Part shown: positions 1-9,238 of the stretch, piece by piece | How positions within the stretch are numbered: the first letter of the stretch is position 1 | Layout of the letters: each line of letters begins with the position of its first letter | Assembly: GCF_000430765.1 (NCBI RefSeq) | Contig: NZ_KE387239.1 | Location: 179,372-243,371, forward strand | Origin: Peribacillus kribbensis DSM 17871 | Lineage (GTDB): Bacteria; Bacillota; Bacilli; Bacillales; DSM-1321 | DNA: 64,000 nt | Direction: 5' to 3' | Notes under the pieces: generated by a model | Told to the model about the DNA's origin: nothing | Seen by the model: the letters and a program-made list of their open reading frames with translations, nothing else | The model's database searches: none | Program-made: the position numbers and the translations under genes

Positions 1-30
1 GTGAATGAAAAAGAAAAACAGCACAGTTAA
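1..30 (+). CDS. 3' end of an upstream gene (partial)
   Basis: The window opens in an open frame (last residues NEKEKQHS) closed by TAA at 28-30 and followed at once by a terminator hairpin. In related Bacillus the gene ahead of yvlABCD is uvrA, so this may be the UvrA tail, but nine visible codons are too few to identify it. Confidence 0.4.
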   Translation: MNEKEKQHS

Positions 31-36
31 GACAGA

Positions 37-66
37 AGCAGGCCTTATCAGGGCCTGCTTTCTTTC
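37..66 (+). terminator. intrinsic terminator of the upstream gene
   Basis: GCAGGCC (38-44) pairs with GGCCTGC (52-58) around a short loop, followed by a T-rich run. It lies directly after the stop codon of the partial upstream frame. Confidence 0.75.
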
Positions 67-151
67 TGCTTACCTGCATAAATCGACAGATCCAGAGTAT
101 TTCCGGGGAAATCCTGTGCGGTTGTATAGCTGGCACAGCTTCGTGAATTTA

Positions 152-177
152 TGAAACTTTCTGGCGGCCGAAGCGTA
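152..177 (+). promoter_or_regulatory. sigma-W-type promoter for yvlABCD
   Basis: TGAAAC (152-157) and CGTA (174-177) are separated by exactly 16 bases, which matches the extracytoplasmic sigma factor W consensus. The B. subtilis yvlABCD operon is a known SigW regulon member, so position, spacing and downstream genes agree. It predicts induction of yvlA-D by cell-envelope stress. Confidence 0.8.
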
Positions 178-248
178 AACATGGTAGGGATTCTAGAATC
201 ATCAGGAATTCGGGGTTACCCGCGAAAAAAGAAAGGGAGAACTCTATC

Positions 249-554
249 ATGAATAAAGATAAAATTCTTGCTTCGCTGAGTTATTTCAGTATTTTCTTTG
301 CACCATTTTTGCTGCCGCTTATTATCTATTTTGTCAGTGACAATTTTTATGTGAAAGGACATGCAAAAAAAGCCCTGCTTTCGCATTTAGTTCCCTTTTT
401 GGGAATAATTATGATTATTACCGGGATCATTGGAGATTTTGCCAATGGAGGATTACCTGTCTTTTTCATTATAGGCATCATTGTCTATGGTCTGTTAAGT
501 TTTATTGTGCTGATCTGGAATATCGTGAAAGGAATCAGGCTGTTGATGAATTAA
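249..554 (+). CDS. yvlA: YvlA-like DUF4870 membrane protein
   Basis: A 101-residue integral membrane protein with about three hydrophobic segments (roughly residues 7-30, 43-63 and 67-95) and the DUF4870 look, with a conserved VKGHAKKAL turn between segments. The ATG is preceded by AAGGGAGA. It is the first gene of a four-gene run (yvlA-B-PspC-yvlD) behind a sigma-W-type promoter, so it is probably an envelope-stress protein. The biochemical role of YvlA is unknown. The gene name rests on synteny and length. Confidence 0.75.
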   Translation: MNKDKILASLSYFSIFFAPFLLPLIIYFVSDNFYVKGHAKKALLSHLVPFLGIIMIITGIIGDFANGGLPVFFIIGIIVYGLLSFIVLIWNIVKGIRLLMN

Positions 555-570
555 GGGGAGGAATCTTCGC

Positions 571-1707
571 ATGCAGACAGAAAAGAAACGGATTTTGGAG
601 ATGGTTGAGGGAGGAAAGCTGACTGCGTCTGAAGCGCTTATTCTTTTGGAACAGCTGGATGAAACATCGAAAAAGGAGGAGGAAAAGCAGAACAGTTTTC
701 TTTTTGAACTGGAAGAGGAACCGGCTGGCAATCATAAGAAAAAGTCCTTTACGGAAAAGCTTTCAAAGGATGAATCGTTCAATCAAAAGGTAATGGTGGC
801 AAAGGATAAGATCTTCGGTTTTGTGGATACGGCATTAAATAAAATCAAAGACTTTGACCTGGATTTAAATTTCGGCTCCTATTTCGAAGTGGCGCATGTT
901 TACCAGACGAACGATCTTGATTTTACCGAAATTTCTGCCGAAGTGAGCAATGGTACCATAGAAATCATCCCATGGGCAACAAAGGAAGTCAGGGTCGAGT
1001 GCGAGGCAAGGATATACAGGGCAAAAGATGAGCTTGAAGCAAGGAGTTTATTTCAGGCTGAGACATCATTTGGCATCAAGGATGGAAGCATGGCTTTTTT
1101 GAATCGGCAAAAATCAATGAAGATCGCAGCGAGAATCCTGATTCCGGATCATACCTATGAACAGATTGCGATTCGAATATTCAATGGTTCTGCACAGGGT
1201 GAGAATCTTAAGGCACGGTCCATAAAAGCTAAAACAGCCAATGGAAAAATCCATCTTGTGAATATTAGCGGTGAAGAAGCGGAAATCGATACAGCCAATG
1301 GAGGGATCATTCTGGATCAGGCCAGCTTCCAGAAGCTTGCTGCCGAAACCATCAATGGTCCTATTTCGGTCAGCGGAGCCTTTCATTCAATTGATGTGAA
1401 CTCTTTTAATGGAGAAGTGAAATGCCTGGTGGAAAATGAAACGTGTGAGCGGGTGAGGGCAAAGGCGGTAACGGGCAGCATAGACCTTGTCCTTCCTGAC
1501 GGGGCTGGCATAGATGCCGATTTGAGGACAAATCTCGGCGGTTTCAATGTGAATCTTGGGGGAATTGATGTTATCGAAGAAAAAAAGGATGTTGCCAAAA
1601 AAGCTCTTCGTTTTAAAGCGGATGGCCAAAAGGGTGAAAGGGTGTATATCCTGGCTGAAACGATGTCCGGTTCCATATCCGTGCTTAGAAATACTCATTC
1701 TGAGTAA
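571..1707 (+). CDS. yvlB: YvlB-like DUF4097 protein
   Basis: A 378-residue protein starting 16 bases after yvlA with a GGGGAGG ribosome site. The first ~30 residues form a short helical N-terminal domain typical of this family. Residues ~30-75 are charged. From ~105 to the end it shows the repetitive beta-strand pattern of DUF4097 putative adhesin-like domains, with recurring NG(T/S/P)I turns. It has no signal peptide or membrane span, so it is probably cytoplasmic or membrane-associated through partners. The family accompanies PspC/LiaF-type envelope-stress proteins. The exact function is not established. Confidence 0.8.
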   Translation: MQTEKKRILEMVEGGKLTASEALILLEQLDETSKKEEEKQNSFLFELEEEPAGNHKKKSFTEKLSKDESFNQKVMVAKDKIFGFVDTALNKIKDFDLDLNFGSYFEVAHVYQTNDLDFTEISAEVSNGTIEIIPWATKEVRVECEARIYRAKDELEARSLFQAETSFGIKDGSMAFLNRQKSMKIAARILIPDHTYEQIAIRIFNGSAQGENLKARSIKAKTANGKIHLVNISGEEAEIDTANGGIILDQASFQKLAAETINGPISVSGAFHSIDVNSFNGEVKCLVENETCERVRAKAVTGSIDLVLPDGAGIDADLRTNLGGFNVNLGGIDVIEEKKDVAKKALRFKADGQKGERVYILAETMSGSISVLRNTHSE

Positions 1708-1759
1708 ATAGAGTTTATTAGACGGCCTGCCGTCATCTTGAAAAAAGGAGTAAATGGGT

Positions 1760-1963
1760 TTGAAAAAGAAGCTGGTAAGATCGAGAACAAACCGAAAATT
1801 GGCGGGGATCCTTGGCGGCATTTCTCAATACTTTGGAATCAATGCGGCGCTGCTTAGGATTCTGTTTGCAATAGCTGTAGTGTTTACTAGCTTTACACTT
1901 GGCTTGGTGTATGTGCTATTAATCTTTATTTTACCCAATGAAGGGGATGGAATGATACGTTGA
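1760..1963 (+). CDS. yvlC: PspC-domain membrane protein (YvlC)
   Basis: A 67-residue PspC-domain protein. The N-terminal part carries the RSRTNRKLAGILGGIS signature (phage-shock protein C: L-x-G-V/I-x-G-G-I). A long hydrophobic helix follows (about residues 30-58), and the protein ends with LPNEGDGMIR. An upstream in-frame ATG at 1754 is only 3 bases from AAAGGAG, whereas TTG at 1760 has 9-base spacing, so TTG is preferred. It overlaps yvlD by four bases. It likely senses or stabilises membrane stress with its neighbours. Confidence 0.85.
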   Translation: MKKKLVRSRTNRKLAGILGGISQYFGINAALLRILFAIAVVFTSFTLGLVYVLLIFILPNEGDGMIR

Positions 1964-2310
1964 AATGGATTGTGAAGCTGCTCCTTAATGCCTGTATCTT
2001 TATGTTATTGGCAGTTTATTTAAATGGCATTTATGTTTCAAGCTTTGGGGCAGCAATAGGAGCAAGCATTATACTATCGATACTTAACATGGTGGTCAGG
2101 CCGATTCTGATCTTTTTTACTCTGCCGGTCACGATTCTTACATTGGGGCTTTTCATCCTTGTGATTAATGCGATTACGCTTATGATTACGGATGGACTGA
2201 TGGGAGCTTCTTTCGAAATCGAAGGATTTGGAACAGCCTTTGTGGCGGCCCTGATCATGGCGCTGCTGAATATCGTCATCAATAAGATTGTCTACAGAGA
2301 AGATAAATAA
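1960..2310 (+). CDS. yvlD: YvlD-like phage-holin-superfamily membrane protein
   Basis: A 116-residue protein with four hydrophobic helices (about 5-25, 30-50, 55-78 and 88-110), matching the YvlD/phage holin 4 superfamily. The TTG start sits in the TTGA overlap with the yvlC stop, and AAGGGG lies about 12 bases upstream. It is the last gene of the yvlABCD operon, followed by a strong hairpin. In B. subtilis it is in the SigW regulon. The holin label is structural; a lytic role is not implied. Confidence 0.8.
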   Translation: MKWIVKLLLNACIFMLLAVYLNGIYVSSFGAAIGASIILSILNMVVRPILIFFTLPVTILTLGLFILVINAITLMITDGLMGASFEIEGFGTAFVAALIMALLNIVINKIVYREDK

Positions 2311-2346
2311 GACCAGGAGGCCGATTCGATGAATCAGCCTCTGGTC
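2311..2346. terminator. bidirectional terminator between yvlD and the amidase gene
   Basis: GACCAG-aggccgattc pairs with gaatcagcct-CTGGTC with a single bulged base. The hairpin lies between the convergent yvlD and amidase genes and has T-rich sequence on the minus-strand exit side. Confidence 0.75.
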
Positions 2347-2898
2347 TTAGAATTGATACGTTTGACGCAGTGCTTTGATGATTGCGCTGCTGCAGGCAGA
2401 TTTAAAATGATCCGAGCGCAGCTCGATGATATCTTTTCTGCTCGTCATAAAGCCGCACTCGACCAGGATGGCGGTCATTTTTGTTTCACGGAGCACATGG
2501 AAATCTGCCGTCTTCACGCCGCGGTTTTTCAGCTTGGTGGCAGAGATTAAATTTTTCTGGACTGATTCTGCCAGCCGAAGTGCCTCTTTCGGCCGGGAAA
2601 GATAGACATACGTTTCGATGCCTTCAGCTTCCACCCACTCCTTCCCGTTTCCTGCTGCGTTCGCATGTATGGAAATGAAAACGTCTGCATGTATCGAATT
2701 GGCAAAATCGGTCCGCTGTTTTAGAGCGGCATCGTATAAATCTGAATGAGTCTCATAAACGCTTACAGAACGAAAATTGGAAAGGCTCTCCTTCATACAG
2801 CGGGCAACTGCTGAATTGAATTCATACTCCCTTAATCCACAGGGGCTTCTTTTACCCGGCGTTTGGAAGCCGTGCCCTGCATCCAGTACAATCTTCAC
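2347..2898 (-). CDS. N-acetylmuramoyl-L-alanine amidase (Amidase_3)
   Basis: A 183-residue catalytic domain only. It shows the Amidase_3 zinc site: His9 (DAGHG), Glu24 (LREYEFN), His78 (SIHAN), and the catalytic Glu147 in VECGF. The family cleaves the amide bond between MurNAc and L-Ala of peptidoglycan. There is no signal peptide and no SPOR, SH3 or LysM wall-binding domain, so it resembles the catalytic part of CwlC/phage endolysins, which act from the inside (mother-cell lysis or phage release). Whether it is a sporulation amidase or a phage-derived endolysin cannot be told from sequence. Confidence 0.88.
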   Translation of the reverse strand: MKIVLDAGHGFQTPGKRSPCGLREYEFNSAVARCMKESLSNFRSVSVYETHSDLYDAALKQRTDFANSIHADVFISIHANAAGNGKEWVEAEGIETYVYLSRPKEALRLAESVQKNLISATKLKNRGVKTADFHVLRETKMTAILVECGFMTSRKDIIELRSDHFKSACSSAIIKALRQTYQF

Positions 2899-3009
2899 GA
2901 TTATCCCTCCTTATGGCTTTATCATTATTTATATAAAGTGTTTTGGGAAAAAAGAGGTGCTCAAACAAGTAAAAAGTTAGTTTCCTGATAAAAGATAGTT
3001 ATAAAATAA

Positions 3010-3032
3010 GACCGCAGGCTATGCCTGCGGTC
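3010..3032 (-). terminator. terminator of nagA-nagB
   Basis: GACCGCAGGC pairs with GCCTGCGGTC around TAT, a perfect 10-bp stem, just past the nagB stop. The minus-strand continuation is T-rich. Confidence 0.85.
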
Positions 3033-3041
3033 CTGGAAACG

Positions 3042-3785
3042 TTATAGACGGACGAGCTGCAGCGCATCCTGATCCGCTATCAATGTGACTTTTTGATGGT
3101 TTTTTAATGCTGAGGCAGGGAAGTCTTCGGATACGGATCCTTCCAGCAGCTCTTTAATTGCCTGCGCTTTTGTGTGGCCGGAAGCGAGAAGCAGAATTTC
3201 CCTGCTCTTCAGAATGCTTGCGATGCCCATGGTCAGGGCTTTTTCTGGAACTTCATCCATGCTCGGGAAATATCTCGCATTTGCTTCCCTTGTGTTCTGT
3301 GATAATTCGACAATATGGACATGAGAGCTGAAGGATGTACCAGGCTCATTAAAGCCGATATGGCCGTTCCGTCCGATTCCCAAAACCTGGAGGTCAGCAC
3401 CATTAAAGCTTTCGATGAGCGCATCATATCTTTTGCATTCATCTTCCAGGTTTTCGGCGCTTCCATTCGGGATATTCGTATTTTCTGGTTTTATATTTAT
3501 ATGACTAAAGAGATTTTCCTTCATAAAGGATGCATAGCTATTGGAATTCTCTGCTGTCATGCCCACATATTCATCGAGGTTAATCGTGTGTATGCCCTCA
3601 TAGCTTGTACCGTTTGCGCGGAAATCTTCTATTAATTCCCTGTAAAGTCCAATAGGTGTGCCTCCTGTCGCAAGCCCGAGTACAGCATCAGGCTTTGCCT
3701 TCACAAGCTGAATGACCTGTGCGGCAGCCAGCCTGCTCATTTCTTCATAATGATCTGCTTGGATTATTTTGATTTCCAGCTTCAT
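3042..3785 (-). CDS. nagB: glucosamine-6-phosphate deaminase
   Basis: Converts glucosamine-6-phosphate to fructose-6-phosphate and ammonia, the last step of amino-sugar catabolism. It has the phosphate-binding loop LGLATGGTP, the catalytic stretch NLDEYVG, and GIGRNGHIGFNEPG with the ring-opening His. The length of ~247 residues fits the short Bacillus NagB type without the allosteric extension. The start is uncertain: ATG at 3785 is used; in-frame GTG (3788) and TTG (3794) lie just upstream, and the only nearby Shine-Dalgarno-like GAGGG is very close to all of them. It lies ~47 bases downstream of nagA in one operon. Confidence 0.93.
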   Translation of the reverse strand: MKLEIKIIQADHYEEMSRLAAAQVIQLVKAKPDAVLGLATGGTPIGLYRELIEDFRANGTSYEGIHTINLDEYVGMTAENSNSYASFMKENLFSHINIKPENTNIPNGSAENLEDECKRYDALIESFNGADLQVLGIGRNGHIGFNEPGTSFSSHVHIVELSQNTREANARYFPSMDEVPEKALTMGIASILKSREILLLASGHTKAQAIKELLEGSVSEDFPASALKNHQKVTLIADQDALQLVRL

Positions 3786-3832
3786 CACCCTCAATCCATG
3801 GAATTAGTACGATAGTATTCCCTTTTTTCTCC

Positions 3833-5026
3833 TTATTTAACTGCGGAGCTGGAATCGTATGCGAGAGTCCCGCGGCAGAATGTCCTGAGAATCTGTAAAT
3901 CGGATGTAACCAGGACAAAATCGGCATCCTTGCCCGGAGCTATGCTGCCTTTACGGTCAAATATTCCCAGCTGTTTTGCTGGATTGACAGAGGCAAGGTG
4001 GATAACATCCTCAAGGTTCATTGTTGTAAAATGGATCATGTTCCTGACGGAATCAGCCATCTTTAGTATGCTTCCGGCCAATGTTCCATCCTCCAGGAGG
4101 GCCTGCCCATTTTCAACCTTCACTTCCTGGCCACCAAGATCGTAGGTTCCAGGTTTTATGCACTTTGCCCGCATAGAATCCGTTATTAGAATCATACCCT
4201 CTCTGCCTTTGGAATTAACCGCAAGCTGGATCATTTCCGGCCTTACATGGATGCCGTCCGCAATAATTTCCGCCTTCAGTTCCTTGAATAATAGAGCGGC
4301 GCCGGCTGTTCCCGGTTCCCGGTGATGCAGGCCCCTCATGCCATTGAACAAATGGGTCACCTGCCTGGCGCCGGCAAGAACAGCCTTTTCCATCTGTTCG
4401 TATGTGGCATCTGTATGGCCCATGGAAGCTACTACGCCATTTTCGGCCAGGTATTGAATAAATTCATAGCCATTCGGCTGCTCTGGTGCCACGGTGACTA
4501 ATTTGATGCAGTTTCCGGAGTCTTCCTGCCATTTCTTGAATTGTTCAATGTCAGGTTCAAGAATATGCTGCTCTGGCTGAGCCCCCTTCTTTGAGGGATT
4601 GATAAACGGACCCTCCAGGTGGATGCCGAGTATTTCAGCCCTTCCAGGTTGTGCAGGCTGAATTCTATATTGTTTGACATTCCGGACGGCCCTGTCAATC
4701 TGGCTTACAGATTGGGTGATGGTGGTTGCCAGAAAGCTGGTGGTTCCCTCTTCTGGAAGGATGGATGCCATGGCGGCCAGTGCTTCCTGAGTGGCGTCCA
4801 TCGTATCAGCACCGGCTGCCCCGTGGATATGGACATCAATAAAGCCTGGGATGATTTTGGAGCCTGGTTCGGCTTCTATCACCTGAACACCGGAGGGGAG
4901 CTCAGCTGGTGATCCTTCCCCAATTTCGGTAAAGACTCCGTTCTCAACGAAAATATATCCATGAGACAGAATGGCTTTCTCTGTATAAATCTTGGCACCT
5001 TTTATGATAAATCGGCTGGACGGCAT
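3833..5026 (-). CDS. nagA: N-acetylglucosamine-6-phosphate deacetylase
   Basis: Removes acetate from GlcNAc-6-phosphate to give NagB its substrate. Amidohydrolase features are visible: DVHIHG near residue 58, the GHTDAT metal-binding His, THLFNGM, and the catalytic Asp in LITDSM. The chosen ATG (MPSSRF) follows AGGAGG with correct spacing; a longer frame to 5053 lacks a ribosome site. The protein is 397 residues, normal for the family. First gene of a nagA-nagB operon. The GntR-type regulator that follows these genes in B. subtilis is not here. Confidence 0.94.
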   Translation of the reverse strand: MPSSRFIIKGAKIYTEKAILSHGYIFVENGVFTEIGEGSPAELPSGVQVIEAEPGSKIIPGFIDVHIHGAAGADTMDATQEALAAMASILPEEGTTSFLATTITQSVSQIDRAVRNVKQYRIQPAQPGRAEILGIHLEGPFINPSKKGAQPEQHILEPDIEQFKKWQEDSGNCIKLVTVAPEQPNGYEFIQYLAENGVVASMGHTDATYEQMEKAVLAGARQVTHLFNGMRGLHHREPGTAGAALLFKELKAEIIADGIHVRPEMIQLAVNSKGREGMILITDSMRAKCIKPGTYDLGGQEVKVENGQALLEDGTLAGSILKMADSVRNMIHFTTMNLEDVIHLASVNPAKQLGIFDRKGSIAPGKDADFVLVTSDLQILRTFCRGTLAYDSSSAVK

Positions 5027-5235
5027 ATAGTAACCTCCTAAACGCTTTTCCATTATTGTACATGAAAGAGGTCCCTGCAGGAAAACACGGCTCTGTAGTC
5101 TATCCGCTTATTTCGTACAAGAAATCTGGAGTTTACATTCAATCCCACGCAGTTTGATTCACACATAGGTTTTCAAAAGAAAAAATGCTACAATATAGTA
5201 CAGTATTAAATTGTCTCCAAAAGGGAGGAATCATA

Positions 5236-6174
5236 TTGGCAAAAGTGCGTACAAAAGACATCATAGAGAAATTCAATTTAGAGCTTATCAGCGGAGAAGA
5301 AGGCGTAAACAGACCGATTGTGACGAGTGATTTGTCCAGGCCGGGATTAGAGATGGCCGGTTTTTTTGATTACTATCCTGCAGAGCGGGTCCAGCTTCTT
5401 GGAATGACCGAAATGGACTTTTATAATAAGCTGAGCAGTGCCGAGCAGAGGCTGCGGATGGAGGCGTTATGCAGCGATCTTACTCCCTGCATCATCATTA
5501 CAAGGGGCGAGGAAGTTCCGGTATACTTAATCGAGGCGTCTGAACGGGAGTCTGTGCCGGTTCTGCGGTCAGGTTCCAAGACTACCCGCCTTTTCAGCAG
5601 ACTGACGAATTACCTGGAATTCAAGCTTGCTCCCACTACAGCTGTTCATGGAGTGCTTGTAGACATTTACGGAGTCGGCGTTCTCATTACCGGCAGCAGC
5701 GGAGTTGGTAAGAGTGAAACCGCACTGGAACTAGTGAAGCGCGGACACCGGCTTGTGGCGGATGACTGCGTGGAAATCCGCCAGGAAGACGAAGAGACGC
5801 TGGTGGGGAATTCACCTGAACTGCTGCAGAATTTATTAGAAATCCGCGGTCTTGGCATTATTAATGTTATGACTCTGTTTGGGGCAGGAGCTGTAAGGAA
5901 CTATAAGCGGATCTCCCTGGTCATCAATCTGGAGACCTGGGAAAAGACCAAGCAGTATGACCGTCTGGGCCTTGACGAAGAAAAAATCAGAATATTGGAT
6001 ACAAATATCACAAAGCTTATTGTGCCTGTCCGTCCGGGACGTAACCTGGCCGTCATCATTGAGGTTGCTGCGATGAACTTCAGATTGAAAAAAATGGGAT
6101 ATAATGCTGCCCAGTCCTTCACAAGCAAATTGGCTGAAGTGATCATGGAAGGCGACCACAGCGACGAGGTATAA
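5236..6174 (+). CDS. hprK: HPr kinase/phosphorylase
   Basis: A 312-residue bifunctional enzyme that phosphorylates HPr and Crh on Ser46 and can reverse the reaction with phosphate, producing pyrophosphate. It is the sensor of glycolytic flux in Gram-positive carbon catabolite repression. Visible features: catalytic His138, Walker A GSSGVGKS at 153-160, ADD at 175-177, and the family signature with [10 protein letters not shown] at ~201-210. The TTG start follows AAGGGAGGA with proper spacing and gives MAKVRTKD as in B. subtilis. It heads hprK-lgt-yvoD-ppaX-yvoF, and its substrate Crh lies 16 kb downstream. Confidence 0.96.
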   Translation: MAKVRTKDIIEKFNLELISGEEGVNRPIVTSDLSRPGLEMAGFFDYYPAERVQLLGMTEMDFYNKLSSAEQRLRMEALCSDLTPCIIITRGEEVPVYLIEASERESVPVLRSGSKTTRLFSRLTNYLEFKLAPTTAVHGVLVDIYGVGVLITGSSGVGKSETALELVKRGHRLVADDCVEIRQEDEETLVGNSPELLQNLLEIRGLGIINVMTLFGAGAVRNYKRISLVINLETWEKTKQYDRLGLDEEKIRILDTNITKLIVPVRPGRNLAVIIEVAAMNFRLKKMGYNAAQSFTSKLAEVIMEGDHSDEV

Positions 6175-6237
6175 GACTGGAAACGAGGGTCTCTTCAGGG
6201 ACCCTAAAGAGAGTTAGAAAAGAGAGGGAAATTGAGA

Positions 6238-7050
6238 ATGGAGAATTCAATAGAGCCAATCAGCAAAGTGGCCTTTCATCTTGGCCCGATTGCGGTCCAC
6301 TGGTATGGGATCATCATCGGGACCGGGCTTTTATTAGGTTTATTGATTGCAATGAGAGAGTCTGAGAAGCGCGGGCTTTCCAAGGACACGTTTCTCGATA
6401 TGATTCTGTTTGCGGTTCCGGTGGCCATCATCTGTGCCCGCATCTATTATGTCCTTTTTGAATGGGGCTATTATTCCAAGCATCCCAATGAAATCATTCA
6501 AGTGTGGCAGGGTGGAATTGCGATACATGGAGCCCTCATCGGGTCCATTTTGACTGCCTATATTTTTACAAAGGTCAAAGGAATTTCGTTCTGGAAAATC
6601 TGTGACATCGCCGCTCCAAGCCTGATACTCGGCCAGGCGATCGGCCGGTGGGGAAACTTTATCAACCAGGAGGCGCACGGACGCGAAGTGGGCCGGAGCT
6701 TCCTGGAATCCCTGCATCTGCCTGATTTTATTGTGAATCAGATGTACATCAACGGTGCGTATTATCATCCTACTTTTTTATATGAATCTTTATGGGACTT
6801 TGTGGGCTTCATCATCCTGCTCTCTCTGAGAAGAGCAAATCTGCGGCGCGGGGAGCTGTTCCTGACCTATGTGATCTGGTATTCCATCGGACGTTACTTT
6901 ATTGAAGGAATGCGGACCGACAGCCTGATGCTCACCCACAGTCTGCGGATGGCCCAGGTGCTGTCCCTTTCGCTGATTGTGATTGCCCTTGCCATCATTC
7001 TTTACAGACGCTTTACCAAGCAATCCGTCAAACGGTATTTAGACGCATAA
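6238..7050 (+). CDS. lgt: prolipoprotein diacylglyceryl transferase
   Basis: A membrane enzyme that attaches diacylglycerol from phosphatidylglycerol to the lipobox cysteine of prelipoproteins. About seven hydrophobic segments are seen, with the Lgt signature [13 protein letters not shown] (around residue 137) and an IHGAL motif upstream. ATG at 6238 is 9 bases from GAGGG; the TTG at 6232 is too close. The 270 residues match the family. Second gene of the hprK operon, an arrangement conserved in Bacillus with no obvious functional link to HprK. A candidate client in this window is the lipoprotein at 33895. Confidence 0.95.
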   Translation: MENSIEPISKVAFHLGPIAVHWYGIIIGTGLLLGLLIAMRESEKRGLSKDTFLDMILFAVPVAIICARIYYVLFEWGYYSKHPNEIIQVWQGGIAIHGALIGSILTAYIFTKVKGISFWKICDIAAPSLILGQAIGRWGNFINQEAHGREVGRSFLESLHLPDFIVNQMYINGAYYHPTFLYESLWDFVGFIILLSLRRANLRRGELFLTYVIWYSIGRYFIEGMRTDSLMLTHSLRMAQVLSLSLIVIALAIILYRRFTKQSVKRYLDA

Positions 7051-7079
7051 ATAAATTCGAACCTGGGGAGGAGAAGGAT

Positions 7080-8033
7080 TTGTTTTTCGGTATGATCAAA
7101 AGGGGGCTGCTGTCAGGGCTTGGTACAGTTTGGACACTGGGGAAAGTTATTTTCCCTGTGACCTTGATCGTCTCCATTCTGCAGTATACTCCTGTACTTA
7201 ACTGGATTGTTAAAGGAATTTCTCCTGCCATGAAAGTCCTTGGTCTTCCGGGAGAGGCGGCCATTCCGCTGGTTCTGGGAAACTTCCTCAATCTATATGC
7301 CGCCATCGGAGGGGTCCTGACGCTGCATTTGACTGTGAAAGAGGTCTTGATTTTAGCAGTGATGCTAAGCTTCTGCCATAATCTTTTAATCGAAACGAGT
7401 GTTGCTTTAAAAGTGGGCGTGAAGCTCTGGGTCATCCTGACCGTCCGGATCAGCCTGGCGCTGATCTCTGCAATTGTCATCAACCTCGTCTGGCATGGAG
7501 GAGGACAGTACGCCCAGTATGGGTCCTTCGATGGAAAGGATGGAGAAATTTCCGGTGCTGCCTCCATTGTTCTTCATGGGATTGAAAATGCCCTCCACGG
7601 AATCTGGAAGCTGGCCATTATCGTAATCCCGCTGATGGTCGTTATCCAAATCATGAAGGAATTAAAATGGATGGATAAGATCTCTTCAGGACTTGCTCCG
7701 TTAATGAAGATTCTGGGCATGCAGAAGAATGCCTCTATGACGATGGCAACAGGTCTTGTGCTTGGCCTTGCCTACGGTGCGGGGGTGATGATCCAGGCAG
7801 TCCAGGAGGATGGAGTGAGCAAAAAGGATGCGACTCTTGCCTTCATTTTTCTTGTGGCCTGTCATGCGGTCGTAGAGGATACTCTCATTTTTGTGCCGCT
7901 GGGAGTTCCGGTCTGGGCACTCTTTTTGATCCGTATTATCACAGCCTTTATTTTAACGATGGCAGTCTCATATTTTTGGAAGAGGGCTGAAACAGCAAAG
8001 CTGAGAAAGGAAACTATATATGAACACATCTAA
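7080..8033 (+). CDS. yvoD: nucleoside recognition domain membrane protein (YvoD)
   Basis: A 317-residue polytopic membrane protein with about eight hydrophobic helices arranged as two similar halves, each resembling a Gate (nucleoside recognition) domain. The first half is at ~1-150 and the second at ~165-300 ([18 protein letters not shown]). The TTG start is preceded by GGGGAGGAG. The position between lgt and ppaX, and the 14-base overlap with ppaX, are as in B. subtilis yvoD. Substrate unknown. The Gate family is shared with the SpmA/SpmB and NupC-related proteins, so a transport role is only inference. Confidence 0.82.
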   Translation: MFFGMIKRGLLSGLGTVWTLGKVIFPVTLIVSILQYTPVLNWIVKGISPAMKVLGLPGEAAIPLVLGNFLNLYAAIGGVLTLHLTVKEVLILAVMLSFCHNLLIETSVALKVGVKLWVILTVRISLALISAIVINLVWHGGGQYAQYGSFDGKDGEISGAASIVLHGIENALHGIWKLAIIVIPLMVVIQIMKELKWMDKISSGLAPLMKILGMQKNASMTMATGLVLGLAYGAGVMIQAVQEDGVSKKDATLAFIFLVACHAVVEDTLIFVPLGVPVWALFLIRIITAFILTMAVSYFWKRAETAKLRKETIYEHI

Positions 8034-8685
8034 GATTACTACCGTCCTGTTTGATTTGGATGGTACCCTGATTAATACCAATCATTTAATCATAGAATCT
8101 TTCATTCATACGCTTAATCTGTATTTTCCTGATAAGTATGGAAGGGAGGAAGTGCTCCCGTTTATGGGGCCGCCTCTCTACGACTCTTTCTATTCAGTCG
8201 ACCCGGAAAGGGCATCTGAAATGGTCTCTGCATATAGAACATATAATATTGCGAACCATGACCGCCTGGTAGAGGAATTTGAAGGAGTTTATGAAGCGGT
8301 TGAGTCTTTACATGAAGCTGGCTATAAGCTCGCGATCGTTTCCACCAAGCTGCATGATACGATTTTGATGGGCTTGAAGCTTGCGAGGCTTGAGAAGTTT
8401 TTTGATGTAGTTATCGGCCTGGATGATGTAGAAAGAGCCAAGCCAGATCCAGAGCCTCTCAATAAGGCGCTTGGAATTCTGGGATCAAAGCCTGAAGAGG
8501 CGATTATGGTAGGCGATAACCACCATGATATCCTGGGAGGGAAAAATGCCGGTACCCTGACTGCTGGAGTGGCATGGACAGCAAAAGGAAGGGATCATCT
8601 AGTGCAGTATGAGCCTGATGTTATTCTCGAGCATATGGATGATCTATTGGAGATTTTAAAGGTACAGAAAAAGGAGAAGCAATGA
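8020..8685 (+). CDS. ppaX: pyrophosphatase PpaX
   Basis: A HAD-superfamily hydrolase of 221 residues that splits pyrophosphate made when HprK dephosphorylates P-Ser-HPr. Motif I FDLDGTL at ~10-16, motif II in VSTK, motif III Lys in AKPDPEP, and motif [11 protein letters not shown] are all present. It overlaps yvoD and shares ATGA with yvoF, indicating tight translational coupling in the hprK operon. The functional pairing HprK-PpaX is established in B. subtilis. General phosphatase activity of a HAD enzyme is the alternative. Confidence 0.93.
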   Translation: MNTSKITTVLFDLDGTLINTNHLIIESFIHTLNLYFPDKYGREEVLPFMGPPLYDSFYSVDPERASEMVSAYRTYNIANHDRLVEEFEGVYEAVESLHEAGYKLAIVSTKLHDTILMGLKLARLEKFFDVVIGLDDVERAKPDPEPLNKALGILGSKPEEAIMVGDNHHDILGGKNAGTLTAGVAWTAKGRDHLVQYEPDVILEHMDDLLEILKVQKKEKQ

Positions 8686-9200
8686 GGCGCACCACCCGTT
8701 ATCCCGTACAGGGGGCCAATTCTTTATGGCATGTTTACAAAACCGTGCCTTTTTGGAAGGTAGTGAAAAACTTCGTTGTGATCCAGACAGCCAGATATAC
8801 ACCTTTTTTAGCCATAAAGAACTGGCTGTATCGTGTATTTTTGCGGATGGATATCGGCGAACAGACTTCGTTTGCGCTGATGGTCATGCTCGATGTGATG
8901 TTCCCAGAGAAAATCTCGGTAGGACGCAATACGGTGATCGGCTATAATACCACTATCCTGGCCCATGAGTATCTCATTAAGGAATACCGCCTTGGGAAGG
9001 TTGAAATCGGAAGTGAAGTCATGATCGGAGCCAATACGACGATACTTCCGGGAGTCCGGATCGGGGACGGAGCCATCGTTTCTGCCGGCACCCTGGTCAA
9101 TAAAGACGTGCCGGAGGGCTGTTTTGCCGGAGGAAATCCCGTGCGTATCATTTATACAAAGGAAGAGCTTCAAAAACGTATGCAAGCAGACGATCTATAA
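8682..9200 (+). CDS. yvoF: hexapeptide-repeat acyltransferase (YvoF)
   Basis: A 172-residue protein whose C-terminal ~100 residues show left-handed beta-helix hexapeptide repeats ([30 protein letters not shown]). It ends in GGNPVRII, typical of xenobiotic/O-acetyltransferases of the LbH family. The N-terminal ~60 residues contain aromatic and basic stretches that could contact the membrane. It overlaps ppaX by four bases and is followed by a terminator, so it closes the operon. Acceptor substrate unknown. Confidence 0.85.
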   Translation: MRRTTRYPVQGANSLWHVYKTVPFWKVVKNFVVIQTARYTPFLAIKNWLYRVFLRMDIGEQTSFALMVMLDVMFPEKISVGRNTVIGYNTTILAHEYLIKEYRLGKVEIGSEVMIGANTTILPGVRIGDGAIVSAGTLVNKDVPEGCFAGGNPVRIIYTKEELQKRMQADDL

Positions 9201-9238
9201 GGGACCTTCGGCAGGACTTCTGCCGGGTCCTTTTTTTA
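9201..9238 (+). terminator. terminator of the hprK operon
   Basis: GACCTTCGGCAG pairs with CTGCCGGGTC around a short loop and is followed by seven T residues, directly after the yvoF stop. Confidence 0.88.

Noticed and set aside
2777..2980. plus-strand ORF opposite the amidase gene
   Set aside because: Overlaps the amidase with all catalytic motifs; no ribosome site on the plus strand.
5027..5235. cre or NagR operator between nagA and hprK
   Set aside because: No TGNAANCGNNNNCA match and no clear long palindrome could be identified by eye.
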